Below are positions 7,201-13,703 of a stretch of DNA of 14,493 nucleotides, piece by piece. The notes under the pieces were generated by a model. It saw nothing but the letters and a program-made list of their open reading frames with translations, was not told where the DNA came from and ran no database searches. Positions within the stretch are counted from its first letter, which is position 1; every line of letters begins with the position of its first letter. This DNA is from an uncultured Spartobacteria bacterium (lineage in GTDB: Bacteria > Verrucomicrobiota > Verrucomicrobiae > Chthoniobacterales > UBA6821): positions 1 to 14,493 of the forward strand of contig CAIXGT010000270.1 in assembly GCA_903919105.1 (NCBI GenBank). The letters are read 5' to 3'. Made by a program: the position numbers and the translations under genes.

Positions 7201-7679
7201 GCGGGGCGCAAATAGGACTGTATGCTCCACAGCGGATGCTTCATGAGCGACGTTGAGGAGCGTGTGCTCGATCGGGTATCCAGCAGCGCCTTGGTCTTGC
7301 CAACCATTATCTCCCTTACCAACCTATGCGGCTCCACAGCGGAGAAATGAAGCAGTTGCTTTATTGAGACAAGGCGCACCCAAACCCATTCGCTCTTGAG
7401 ACTGCTTCGGTGATCAGGGGAGCCAAATAGCCATGTCACGCCCCGGGCTTGGATCCAGCCTTTCTCTGCGAGCGCGAGCTGATCGATGTGCAACTCCCCG
7501 CCACTTCCCCAGGCAGCAAGCCCAAGACCACCCCGTAACACTCCGCAGAATACCGGCTTGAAGAAAAGCCAGGTCGCCACCGCTAATGCCAGCAAGCCCA
7601 GCGTTCTCCATGCCGTAGGTGTTCCGGACATGGCGGGAGGGTGTTCCGGATCCTCGGTGTTTTTGTAACGGGGCGGCAT
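4290..7679 (-). CDS. Very large AsmA/TamB-like inner-membrane-anchored protein
   Basis: The 1129-residue protein has a short cytoplasmic N-terminus, one membrane anchor at about residues 25-45 (TLGLLALAVATWLFF) and then an almost entirely beta-rich periplasmic part. That part has recurring G-x-(L/I)-x-(L/G) and SGT/TPARP-type strands, and ends in a segment (about 960-1080) like the TamB/AsmA C-terminal domain. Relatives (TamB, YhdP, AsmA) form long beta-groove bridges between inner and outer membranes, for phospholipid transport or outer-membrane protein assembly. Substrate specificity is not readable here. No signal-peptidase site is obvious. The ATG at 7679 is used; a second ATG at 7631 (MSGTPTAWRT) is equally possible, since neither has a good Shine-Dalgarno. 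The gene heads the yicC-gmk-coaC train, with 5 nt to yicC. Confidence 0.8.
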   Translation of the reverse strand: MPPRYKNTEDPEHPPAMSGTPTAWRTLGLLALAVATWLFFKPVFCGVLRGGLGLAAWGSGGELHIDQLALAEKGWIQARGVTWLFGSPDHRSSLKSEWVWVRLVSIKQLLHFSAVEPHRLVREIMVGKTKALLDTRSSTRSSTSLMKHPLWSIQSYLRPALFLPSSSCTLGSTDLVMIGNHHRLALNGLTLRLPDRWAGSISYADGALDLDTWHRVLPKASAPAVWEGGVLHLGELNLGHEFLLKESSLRPEAGGVDFGTRGTVGHGILRGDGSMGTSMNSKHLELTLVGEGLALEAFHEWMKDEKKATGVISQARFTFRGDPANPVDADSSLLLIARDFHWEGKGWESLRLATTLTGRNLTLSELHLQQQENEVTASGQSHLPADWHAALRAPFIASFHAELEDASALAGLVGPQFAQLGGGMALEGEVQGSENKAEGYCNVTGTGMTIRKLPLDWLKGCVIFAGDHTRLTSLEAWSGRDHLYLSGNVANSRPHAYKAEAEADVHDLTKRLSQVGITTATVIGGGGVKFHWQGEGSTEVHNGSFQTQVNGWVSKWTTTGMSGNFEGNYAPGKVELSKADFKQEDLSLAMKLSATTNAFRATDIVATRAGKQAPLVKGELSLPFNALEFWQSGDALKTIAMDGPLGINLSLQGIKAEEIAGLFGQEIPFVGSLEGSISATGTPARPDVHAAMGIRHFSPKQGGPTADLSLSLEAGEGRAKAKLLQEPASSSPLAVELETPLSLVKEQGILRLADIDQPIRGSASLQHVPLDGWASLVSLEEWPLKKTRLDGNMHLSGTWKQPISEGSLLLEAEEGHLIGAQNLEHLYLPMTLATTKAAFGPGRAVYHDKPVILSGFLDWGNLPWKGTLRLMGNDLPVPLGGGIDALADSDLVLSRTGIRPPVLSGSLRLHSLAGVLRANLTPAFAPPACNLFSKADAVTQDQEKENDQKNLQIDVALKTDGLVSLDSPSDTSISVDVHAGGAALSPSFSGKIEGKNVELSLPCSTFVVPQARIVLEASRGTLSGDNAYGLTKEGFCILSLGGVLPAPTIAFEGVQGVSAPGLLMTMASRPEQMKSLLLQKISWCRQNLLFPLPAAGWVTSRLGNYEPGALGFYGAPWIWSFSLGGTAQQ

Positions 7680-7772
7680 GAGGGATCGATGCGTTGGAAG
7701 CGAAGTATGCCTGCTCTCGGCGTACTTGGCCCGTGAAAATAATACGGGACCGCGTTCTCGTATCTAAAAGAT

Positions 7773-7806
7773 ACAGGCCGCCGCACCATATGGTACGACG
7801 GCCTGT
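7773..7806 (-). other. Long hairpin, fully paired only in minus-strand RNA
   Basis: The two 17-nt arms 7773-7789 and 7790-7806 are complementary at 15 positions, and the remaining two (7781/7798 and 7784/7795) become G-U wobbles on the minus strand. The centre is CCATATGG. Downstream on the minus strand comes TATCTTTTAGATAC, only a weak U-tract, so an intrinsic-terminator role is possible but not clear. Confidence 0.7.
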
Positions 7807-7830
7807 TGTTCCCCCCAGAACAATCTTTCG

Positions 7831-7845
7831 ATAAGTTCAACTTAT
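7831..7845. promoter_or_regulatory. 15-bp perfect palindrome, operator-like
   Basis: ATAAGTT-C-AACTTAT is a perfect dyad with a single central base, too tight for a stable RNA loop but typical in size of a dimeric repressor site. It overlaps TATAAG, the -10-like hexamer of the weak candidate promoter of the AsmA-like operon. Confidence 0.35.
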
Positions 7846-7867
7846 AGGGTTTTCTCTCCCGTGCAAG

Positions 7868-7882
7868 TTCTTTTTAAAAGAA
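7868..7882. promoter_or_regulatory. Second 15-bp perfect palindrome, AT-rich
   Basis: TTCTTTT-T-AAAAGAA, centred 37 bp from the palindrome at 7831-7845. It may be a protein-binding dyad or an AT-rich upstream element. It is low-complexity, so part of the symmetry may be chance. Confidence 0.3.
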
Positions 7883-7989
7883 ATATCGGTTTTTCCCTAC
7901 GCTGCCTTTGTTTTCAACAACCTCCCCTCTCTCTAGAGTATGTTTGATTTATTCTGCCGCTCTGAAAAAGGGTGACGAGGAGAGAATCC

Positions 7990-8013
7990 ATATGGAACTC
8001 AGGAACTCAGGAA
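7990..8013 (+). repeat. Arm 1 of a perfect 24-bp inverted repeat (GGAACTCA tandem)
   Basis: ATAT followed by GGAACTCAGGAACTCAGGAA, i.e. 2.5 copies of the 8-mer GGAACTCA. It is exactly complementary to 8200-8223, with 186 bp between the arms. Flanking bases outside the 24 bp do not match, so the boundary is sharp. Confidence 0.95.
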
Positions 8014-8047
8014 TTGCTTGGCTGGCCGTTGCTTCACATCCGTTGCA

Positions 8048-8194
8048 TCAGGAAAAATTAGGTTGGAGAAGCGTGGGCCTGCTTTGAGAGAACCGGGAAC
8101 TCTCGCTCTTTGCATCTAGGTAGACAGTCTCTGCAGAGAGATCGTCTTCCTCCTTGGCATTACTTTCCACCCAATTGACGGATTGGTTCTGCAT
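8048..8194 (-). CDS. Doubtful small ORF, 48 codons, unknown function
   Basis: MQNQSVNWVE...LLQPNFS is hydrophilic, with an acidic middle (KEEDDLSAE) and no membrane segment or known domain. The ATG at 8194 is preceded on the minus strand by AGGAAGGGAA, a plausible Shine-Dalgarno that partly lies in the 24-bp repeat arm. Against it: third-position base use is near random and it resembles nothing I know. It lies between the repeat arms, so it may be part of a small repeat-bounded element. I treat it as unproven. Confidence 0.22.
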   Translation of the reverse strand: MQNQSVNWVESNAKEEDDLSAETVYLDAKSESSRFSQSRPTLLQPNFS

Positions 8195-8199
8195 TTCCC

Positions 8200-8223
8200 T
8201 TCCTGAGTTCCTGAGTTCCATAT
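8200..8223 (-). repeat. Arm 2 of the perfect 24-bp inverted repeat
   Basis: Exact reverse complement of 7990-8013. On the minus strand it reads ATAT then GGAACTCAGGAACTCAGGAA and runs into GGGAAATG, the start region of the doubtful small ORF. A third copy with 22 of 24 matches lies at 831-854 in the same orientation as this arm. Confidence 0.95.
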
Positions 8224-8305
8224 TAATCATGCAGTCACCGCATCTCCCAGAAGGGAGGGAAGCCCTCACATGTGCTCCTCATGTCCCTCTATCACCTCTC
8301 TTTTA

Positions 8306-10930
8306 TCATTCCATTCTGAGCGCGGAAGCTGGTGGTATGGTTGAAGCTCGGAGTGCTGGAATAAATCCAGCCACCAGTGCGGCAGCCGTCATCCATAACG
8401 GGACCAGCGCGATGTCGCGCCATGGGTAGGCAAGATCAATGCTCCATCCGAAAAAGGCCTTGTTGATCACCCAAGTCAGAACCAAAGCCAGGGCTGCCCC
8501 ACTCACGATCCCCACCAGACTGGCCAACAATCCAATCAGTGAGGCCTCTGCAAGTATCACTCGCACAATCTGCCCTCGGGAGGCACCGATGGCCTTGAGC
8601 ACGCCCAGCTCACGAGTCCTCTCCATGACCAAGATGCCGAGGGTAAGCATTACCCCGCCGACCGCGACGGCTATCGAAATGGTTTTGAGCACAGCCGTCA
8701 CCGCAAAGGTCTGGTTGAAGATCTCGATAATACGGGCCTTCAAGGCATGGTTGCTGTAGCAGATGAAAGCCTCCTTGCCACCGAAGGCAGAGAAAAAAGC
8801 CGTGCTGGCCTCTTCCCGGATCGTGTCGGATGTTCCAGGCGCAAACTCGATCGCCAGAGAGTGCACCCCTTGGGCACCCCAGACCTTAGAAAAATAATCG
8901 GCACCGATCATCGCAATGCCTCGGTCGCGAGTGTAATCGCGATAGAGATCGATCACAGAAAGTGCGAGTGGCCCCTTGGGTCCGGAAAGAACCAGCTTAT
9001 CTCCAGGTCCGAGTTTCAGCCTGCGTCCCAGACTCTCAGAAAGAGCGATACCCTCACCCCTTTCCAAGGCCCTTGTTTTCTGGGCAACCTTGCCATGCAG
9101 AAAGTCAATGGAGCCGCGCGCTGGTCCCGAGACTACACCGAGCGTTACCTGCTCTCCCTTGTCGCTCCGGGCCTCCACTTCGCGAAACGTTCCCACGGCT
9201 GAAACACTCGGCCGTTTCCTCCACCAGTCGGCCGCCGTTTCGGGCATCGTGTGCTCTAGCCCCAGCAGCTCGTTGGCCGCAGGTGCAATAAAAAGATCCG
9301 CCGTCAACGTTCGCCCCGTCCAAGCAATCACACTTCCACGAAAGGAATGAATCATTACGCTGATGCCCACCGTCATCGCGGCTGCGGCGGCTAGCGCGGC
9401 GATTGTGGGCGCCGTCCGGTGCAGAGATCGCATGGTCTGCTCTAGAGCGATCCTTAAGATGGCCCCTCGCGTCCAGAGAGGCCGAGCCAAGAGCCGCCTT
9501 AACAGCCCCGCCGACGCAAGCGCCACCATCGGAACCATCAGCGAAAAACCTGCCAGAACAAAAAACGCGGCGCCGAATCCGAGCAGTGCCACTCCCCCGA
9601 ACAGTGCCCCGAGTGAGCAGAGAAATCCCAGCAAAAGAACCCCCAATCCGCAGAATGCCAGCGGTCGGGCGGGCATGGGAAAGATCTCCGGCGCTGTTCC
9701 CGGATGGAGGACCTTCGTGGGATCGACCGCTGCTGCCTGGCGGGCGGGTATCCAAGCGGCTACCAAGGAGGCCAAGACTCCAGCGACTATACCGGCGAGG
9801 GCTTCCAGCGGGGATGGCCATCCGCCGTGCGCATCGACCGGAAGATAAAGGGCCGTCACTGTCTGAGCCACTGGCGCGGCAAGAATGCCGGCAATAAGCG
9901 GCGAGATCAGGACACCGAGGACGGACCCGATCAGTCCGCTGATCGCTGCTTCCACTAGCACCATGCCAAGGATTATTGGCCTATCTGTCCCCAGGGCCCG
10001 GAGGATCCCAAGCGAAACACGGCGCCGGACCACAGAAGCAGCGGCCGAGTTGCCGACAAAAAACATTCCGACCATCAAGGAAACAAGGCTCAGGGCCGTC
10101 AGGTTGAGCCGAAAGGCCGCGAGCATAATGTCGACTTGCTGGGTTCGCCGTGCCGGGGGTTGCACGGTCACATCCGCAGGTAGAAGTCGCTGCAACCGGT
10201 TGATGACATCCTGCTTCTCCCCGGGGTTACGAAGCTTGATCAAGATGGCGCTAAGGTAGCCCGGCTCTCCCACCCACTCCTGGGCAGTCGCTAGATCCAG
10301 TGCCGCAACCCCCCCTCGCCCTTCTGCCGAGGCGTCATCCGTACGAATCACCTGACTCATGATCAGCTGCCGTGGTGGCCCAGCACCTTGGAGACGGATC
10401 GAATCGCCCCGCTTGAGATGGTGCCGTCCGGGAAAATCTCTCAGCACAGCAACAGCTGACTCCTCTCCAAGCCACTCCCCGAGGTTGCCCGCACCTTCTT
10501 TACTAGCCTCTTTTCCAGCGACTTGGGTTTGATTTAAAGTTTGGTCTCCGAAGGATGGGTTGAGGGAGAGCAATCCTGTGGCTGTGAAAGGATCAATGCC
10601 GACGAGGTGGAGCGACTCGCCCGGATAGTCTGGTAGCGTCACCATCGCCTCAACAAGCGGTGTCGCCGCCTTCACGCCGGGCGTATTCATCACCCCGGGC
10701 AGCACGGATTCGGGGATTCGTCCCCGGATTTCCAGATCAGCGTGTCCTGTGATCATCGCGAACACCCGGTGAAAGCTCTCGACGGCTCCGCGGTTGGCGA
10801 TCGTGATCGCGAGGAAGACGGCTACACCGAGTGCGATACTCAAGATACTGAGCATCGCGCCGCGCGGGTTAAGCAAGAGGGGGCGAATGCTTCCTCTCCA
10901 GAAGACGCTTTTTTGTAGGTGCCAGTTCAT
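8306..10930 (-). CDS. Large FtsX/MacB-type ABC transporter permease
   Basis: An 874-residue membrane protein with duplicated FtsX architecture. The anchor at about 24-46 (LSILSIALGVAVFLAITIANRG) is followed by a MacB-type periplasmic domain (about 50-270). The first FtsX core (about 277-400) contains RRVSLGILRALG and ends in the coupling motif IPARQAAAVDPTKVL. Two more helices (about 424-475) lead to a second anchor (508-528), a second periplasmic domain (530-735) and a second FtsX core (742-874) with ERTRELGVLKAIGAS and IPALRASTIPPASALR. Such permeases work with a LolD/MacB-like ATPase to move lipids, lipoproteins or peptides, or to drive envelope enzymes. No ATPase is in the window. Its ATG overlaps the glnD TGA by one base, so translation is coupled. 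Substrate unknown. Confidence 0.92.
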   Translation of the reverse strand: MNWHLQKSVFWRGSIRPLLLNPRGAMLSILSIALGVAVFLAITIANRGAVESFHRVFAMITGHADLEIRGRIPESVLPGVMNTPGVKAATPLVEAMVTLPDYPGESLHLVGIDPFTATGLLSLNPSFGDQTLNQTQVAGKEASKEGAGNLGEWLGEESAVAVLRDFPGRHHLKRGDSIRLQGAGPPRQLIMSQVIRTDDASAEGRGGVAALDLATAQEWVGEPGYLSAILIKLRNPGEKQDVINRLQRLLPADVTVQPPARRTQQVDIMLAAFRLNLTALSLVSLMVGMFFVGNSAAASVVRRRVSLGILRALGTDRPIILGMVLVEAAISGLIGSVLGVLISPLIAGILAAPVAQTVTALYLPVDAHGGWPSPLEALAGIVAGVLASLVAAWIPARQAAAVDPTKVLHPGTAPEIFPMPARPLAFCGLGVLLLGFLCSLGALFGGVALLGFGAAFFVLAGFSLMVPMVALASAGLLRRLLARPLWTRGAILRIALEQTMRSLHRTAPTIAALAAAAAMTVGISVMIHSFRGSVIAWTGRTLTADLFIAPAANELLGLEHTMPETAADWWRKRPSVSAVGTFREVEARSDKGEQVTLGVVSGPARGSIDFLHGKVAQKTRALERGEGIALSESLGRRLKLGPGDKLVLSGPKGPLALSVIDLYRDYTRDRGIAMIGADYFSKVWGAQGVHSLAIEFAPGTSDTIREEASTAFFSAFGGKEAFICYSNHALKARIIEIFNQTFAVTAVLKTISIAVAVGGVMLTLGILVMERTRELGVLKAIGASRGQIVRVILAEASLIGLLASLVGIVSGAALALVLTWVINKAFFGWSIDLAYPWRDIALVPLWMTAAALVAGFIPALRASTIPPASALRME

Positions 10931-13689
10931 CAGTTGTTTTCCCCCGCGAGGGCCGCTGCTCTGCGGAGGCGTCGTTCGAGACGCATGAGCTGATTGTGGT
11001 CCTCAAGTTTTCCTCCCTCCTTGGTGCGGAGATAAAAGACATCCAGGGCGGCCTTTTGCTCGGTGGCGATGCGCGCGGCCTCGATCGTTATACCGCCGTG
11101 AGAGATTGCCCGCAGTAAATGGTAGAGGAGTCCCATGCGGTCGGGGGCTTGGACTTCGATAATCGTGCAGGAGGGATGGGCCTTGTTGTTGACCACGACC
11201 CAACCGGGCAATTCCTCCCCTTCATTTCTCTTCGATCCGTCCGTCAGCATAACGTGTTTTTGGTTGGGAACAGCAACCAGCTTGTTACCGGGGGCCATGA
11301 GCGATTCTCCGAGTTTTTGTTCGAACAGCCTGCGCTCCCTTTCCCTCGGTAGTGGTTCGTTGCGATGATTGGTGACCTTGAAAAGATCGAGCGCGAGGTT
11401 GTCGCTGCGCGTAAAGATGTCGGCGCCGAGCACGTTGATCCCCGCCTCCAAGAACGCGGCAGCAATTCTCTCCAGCAGGCGCTCCCGATCCCACCCGCAG
11501 ACAAGAACTTCGGCGTATCCTGATTCTGGATGGTCCACCCACTCGATGACGGGGCAGAGGTTAGGCCCTTCGGTGTTCAAACCCTTCTCGAAGAAGCGCC
11601 TAAAAAGCAGGATGTGACGATAGACTTCCGCGGCATCCTTCGTAAGGAAGTAGCGGTCCGGCATGCCCTGCATCTGCGCGGAAGTCTCTTCTTCAAACCA
11701 GTCCGGCAATGCAGCGGCGACCTTCTGTCGCAGCTCTTCCCGTCGCAGTCGCTGCTCTTCGCGGAATCCGGCGCTGTTGGTGAGTAATCCGCGGGTCTTG
11801 TGGTACAGGCACCAGACCATCTGTTCCTTCCAGTCGCTCCACCCCGCGTCGCTCGTCCCCATGCCGTCGGCGAGCGTGATCACCATAAGCGCATCGAGCG
11901 TAACGGGATCCCGGATGATTTCGGAGAATTCCTCCACCGTCGCAGGGTCATCGACATTCCTGCTACGCGCGGTTCCACTCATTTCCCCGTGGTTGTCAAC
12001 GAGCGCAATCAGCATTTTCTTCCTCGCCGGGTTGAGCTGAAGCCTTCTGGCCACCCGTTGGGCTGCCACGGCGCTGGCCTCCTCATGATGTTGGGTGTTG
12101 GCGGCTTTGCCTGTATCATGAAGCAGCATGGCCAGGTAGAGGACGGCGGGATCCTCGAAGTTCCGGAAGAGTTCTCGGTAACGGACTAGCTTCTCCTCCT
12201 TGGTTAATAGTAGGGCATCGATCTTGTCGATGCAGAGCAGTGTGTGCTCGTCGGCTGTGTACCGGTGAAAGAACTCATGCTGCACGAGGCAGGTAAGGGG
12301 TTCGAACTCAGGCAGGTATTTGCCCAGGAAGCCGAGATTATGCATGAGTCGCAGGATGCGGCCGACCTCCCCCTTCCTCGAGAGGATCGAAAGGAAGATA
12401 CCTCGGTTCTCCTTGTTGTACTGAAAGGTGCGGTCCACGAGTTTGAGCCTACGTTTCACTAGATCCTCCAGCTCTGCAGAGAAATGCACGTTGCGGGTTT
12501 GCGCGATCTGGAAGGCCCTCATAAGGCGCGACGGATCATGGTTAAAAATATCCCTGGCTTTTGGAAAGAGTTCCCCGTTCCGGATCTCCATTTCGTCCAC
12601 GCTCGCATGTTTACCGAGGAGCTTGCTCAGTAGGTTCATGCGGTTTCCTTGTTGCTCGCGAATACGCCCGAGAGCTAGCGAGCTAATGAGGTGAACCGCG
12701 CGCGTATGGCTGTAATAATCCCTCATGAATGCCTCGCAGCGGCGGAGGATGTTTTTCTCCGGGTAGCCCAAGGCTGTTGCGACCTTTCCTTGGAGCTGCA
12801 GGGTTAGCTGCTCTGAGGCTCGTCCTGTCTGGTAGTGCATTTCCGTGCGTACCCGAAGCAGAAAGTCGTGGGCTTCTTCCAACGTCTTGCGCTCTTTCTC
12901 TCGCAGGATTTTCTCCTCCACGAGCTTTTTCGTTGTGTAGGCACCGGAATGGAACATCCCAGTCCAAAGAAGATTCTGATAGTCGCGGAGGCCCCCGCAT
13001 CCCGACTTGATATTCGGCTCCTGCATGAACACGCTTGTCCCGTACTTTGCCCGGAGGTCCTTGAGATTATCTATCCGGAAGGCGATGTAATCCTTCTCCT
13101 TACCCTTGACGCAGACCGTCTCGAATTGACTCCTAAATTCCTGAAATAATTTTTTGTCGCCTGCTAGCCAGCGGCTTTCCAGCATCGCTGTCTTGGTCAT
13201 CATGTCGGTGTTTGCCTGACTCAAGGCTCCCTGTACCGACCGCGTTGCGTGACCCACCTTGAAACCGAGGTCCCAAAGCGCCATGAGACAGGTTGAGATG
13301 ATCCTCTCCATTGCCTCGGTCGGCTTGTTCCCCGCATGAAGAAACGTGATGTCCACGTCGCTGAAGGGATTCAATTCCCTCCTCCCGTACCCGCCGAACG
13401 CACTCACTAGAAATCCAGGGAGTTCTTTTTCTCCTAGTTCCTTGCCGGTCGCGAATCGAAAAATCTCCCTTATGAGGATATCCACGATCTCGGTCCTACG
13501 TCCTGCAATTTCTTTTCCTCCGCCTCCGCCTTTGTGCCAGATCTTCAGCCTGTGCTCTTCCTTTTTAAGTAGGGATTGAAGCTTGGATGTCGGGAGTTCC
13601 TTTTCCCCTTCAAGCACATCCGTAAGCTTTCGCGCGACTTCCTCTTGAATGCGCGCGCGGTGTTCCGAGAGCGGGATGATGCCTTCCAT
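10930..13689 (-). CDS. glnD: [Protein-PII] uridylyltransferase / uridylyl-removing enzyme
   Basis: Bifunctional nitrogen sensor that uridylylates PII when glutamine is low and removes UMP when it is high. The 919 residues show the full domain order. The nucleotidyltransferase motif GGYGRRELNPFSDVDI (99-114) holds the metal-binding Asp111 and Asp113. The GlnD signature EPNIKSGCGGLRDYQNL (224-240) follows. The HD hydrolase domain has YTADEHT (477-483), HD at 524-525 and HHEEA (534-538). Two ACT domains lie at about 726-790 and 841-905 (ACT2 with QAPDRMGLLYHLLRAI). AAGGA lies about 8 nt before the ATG at 13689. PII (glnB), glnA and amtB are not in the window. It lies between an OmpA-like gene (14-nt gap) and the permease (1-nt overlap), an envelope context unrelated to nitrogen. 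Confidence 0.96.
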   Translation of the reverse strand: MEGIIPLSEHRARIQEEVARKLTDVLEGEKELPTSKLQSLLKKEEHRLKIWHKGGGGGKEIAGRRTEIVDILIREIFRFATGKELGEKELPGFLVSAFGGYGRRELNPFSDVDITFLHAGNKPTEAMERIISTCLMALWDLGFKVGHATRSVQGALSQANTDMMTKTAMLESRWLAGDKKLFQEFRSQFETVCVKGKEKDYIAFRIDNLKDLRAKYGTSVFMQEPNIKSGCGGLRDYQNLLWTGMFHSGAYTTKKLVEEKILREKERKTLEEAHDFLLRVRTEMHYQTGRASEQLTLQLQGKVATALGYPEKNILRRCEAFMRDYYSHTRAVHLISSLALGRIREQQGNRMNLLSKLLGKHASVDEMEIRNGELFPKARDIFNHDPSRLMRAFQIAQTRNVHFSAELEDLVKRRLKLVDRTFQYNKENRGIFLSILSRKGEVGRILRLMHNLGFLGKYLPEFEPLTCLVQHEFFHRYTADEHTLLCIDKIDALLLTKEEKLVRYRELFRNFEDPAVLYLAMLLHDTGKAANTQHHEEASAVAAQRVARRLQLNPARKKMLIALVDNHGEMSGTARSRNVDDPATVEEFSEIIRDPVTLDALMVITLADGMGTSDAGWSDWKEQMVWCLYHKTRGLLTNSAGFREEQRLRREELRQKVAAALPDWFEEETSAQMQGMPDRYFLTKDAAEVYRHILLFRRFFEKGLNTEGPNLCPVIEWVDHPESGYAEVLVCGWDRERLLERIAAAFLEAGINVLGADIFTRSDNLALDLFKVTNHRNEPLPRERERRLFEQKLGESLMAPGNKLVAVPNQKHVMLTDGSKRNEGEELPGWVVVNNKAHPSCTIIEVQAPDRMGLLYHLLRAISHGGITIEAARIATEQKAALDVFYLRTKEGGKLEDHNQLMRLERRLRRAAALAGENN

Positions 13690-13703
13690 AGAGTGTTCCT
13701 TCG

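Larger units (their letters stand above)
7730..7845 (-). ncRNA. Candidate structured 5' leader or small RNA upstream of the AsmA-like gene
   Basis: Read on the minus strand, five stem-loops follow one another. They are ATAAGTT-g-AACTTAT (7845-7831), TTGTTC-6 nt-GAACAA (7823-7806), a 17-bp stem (7806-7773), GTATC-TTTTA-GATAC (7774-7760) and CCCGT-9 nt-ACGGG (7748-7730). The large stem has two positions that are C-A mismatches in plus-strand RNA but G-U pairs in minus-strand RNA. That supports a transcript in the direction of the AsmA-like gene, ending about 50 nt before its start. It matches no riboswitch I recognise. It could instead be end-of-transcript structure from the permease operon. 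Confidence 0.4.
7680..8305. other. 626-bp intergenic region with hairpins and an inverted repeat
   Basis: No confident gene. From left to right it holds a run of hairpins (7730-7845), two 15-bp palindromes (7831-7845 and 7868-7882), TTGTT-TTC-AACAA (7908-7920), a perfect 24-bp inverted repeat (7990-8013 with 8200-8223) and a doubtful 48-codon ORF between its arms. It separates the glnD-permease operon from the AsmA-like operon and should contain the promoter of the latter. A weak TTGCAC (7866-7861) and TATAAG (7846-7841) pair with a 14-bp spacer is the only candidate I see, and I do not regard it as convincing. Confidence 0.7.

Noticed and set aside
7583..7840. Minus-strand 85-codon frame overlapping the AsmA-like start
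   Set aside because: It crosses the hairpin region, has no family resemblance and overlaps the better-supported start.
8128..8139. TCTCTGCAGAGA, 12-bp palindrome
   Set aside because: Isolated short palindrome inside the doubtful ORF with no second copy or promoter context.
8244..8257. CTCCC-AGAA-GGGAG hairpin downstream of the permease gene as a terminator
   Set aside because: Short stem and no T-run after it on the minus strand.
9363..9897. Long plus-strand open frames (about 160 codons) opposite the permease gene
   Set aside because: GC-rich antisense shadows; the minus-strand frame encodes a full FtsX-type permease with proper motifs, and the shadows have low-complexity Arg/Pro/Ala-rich sequence.
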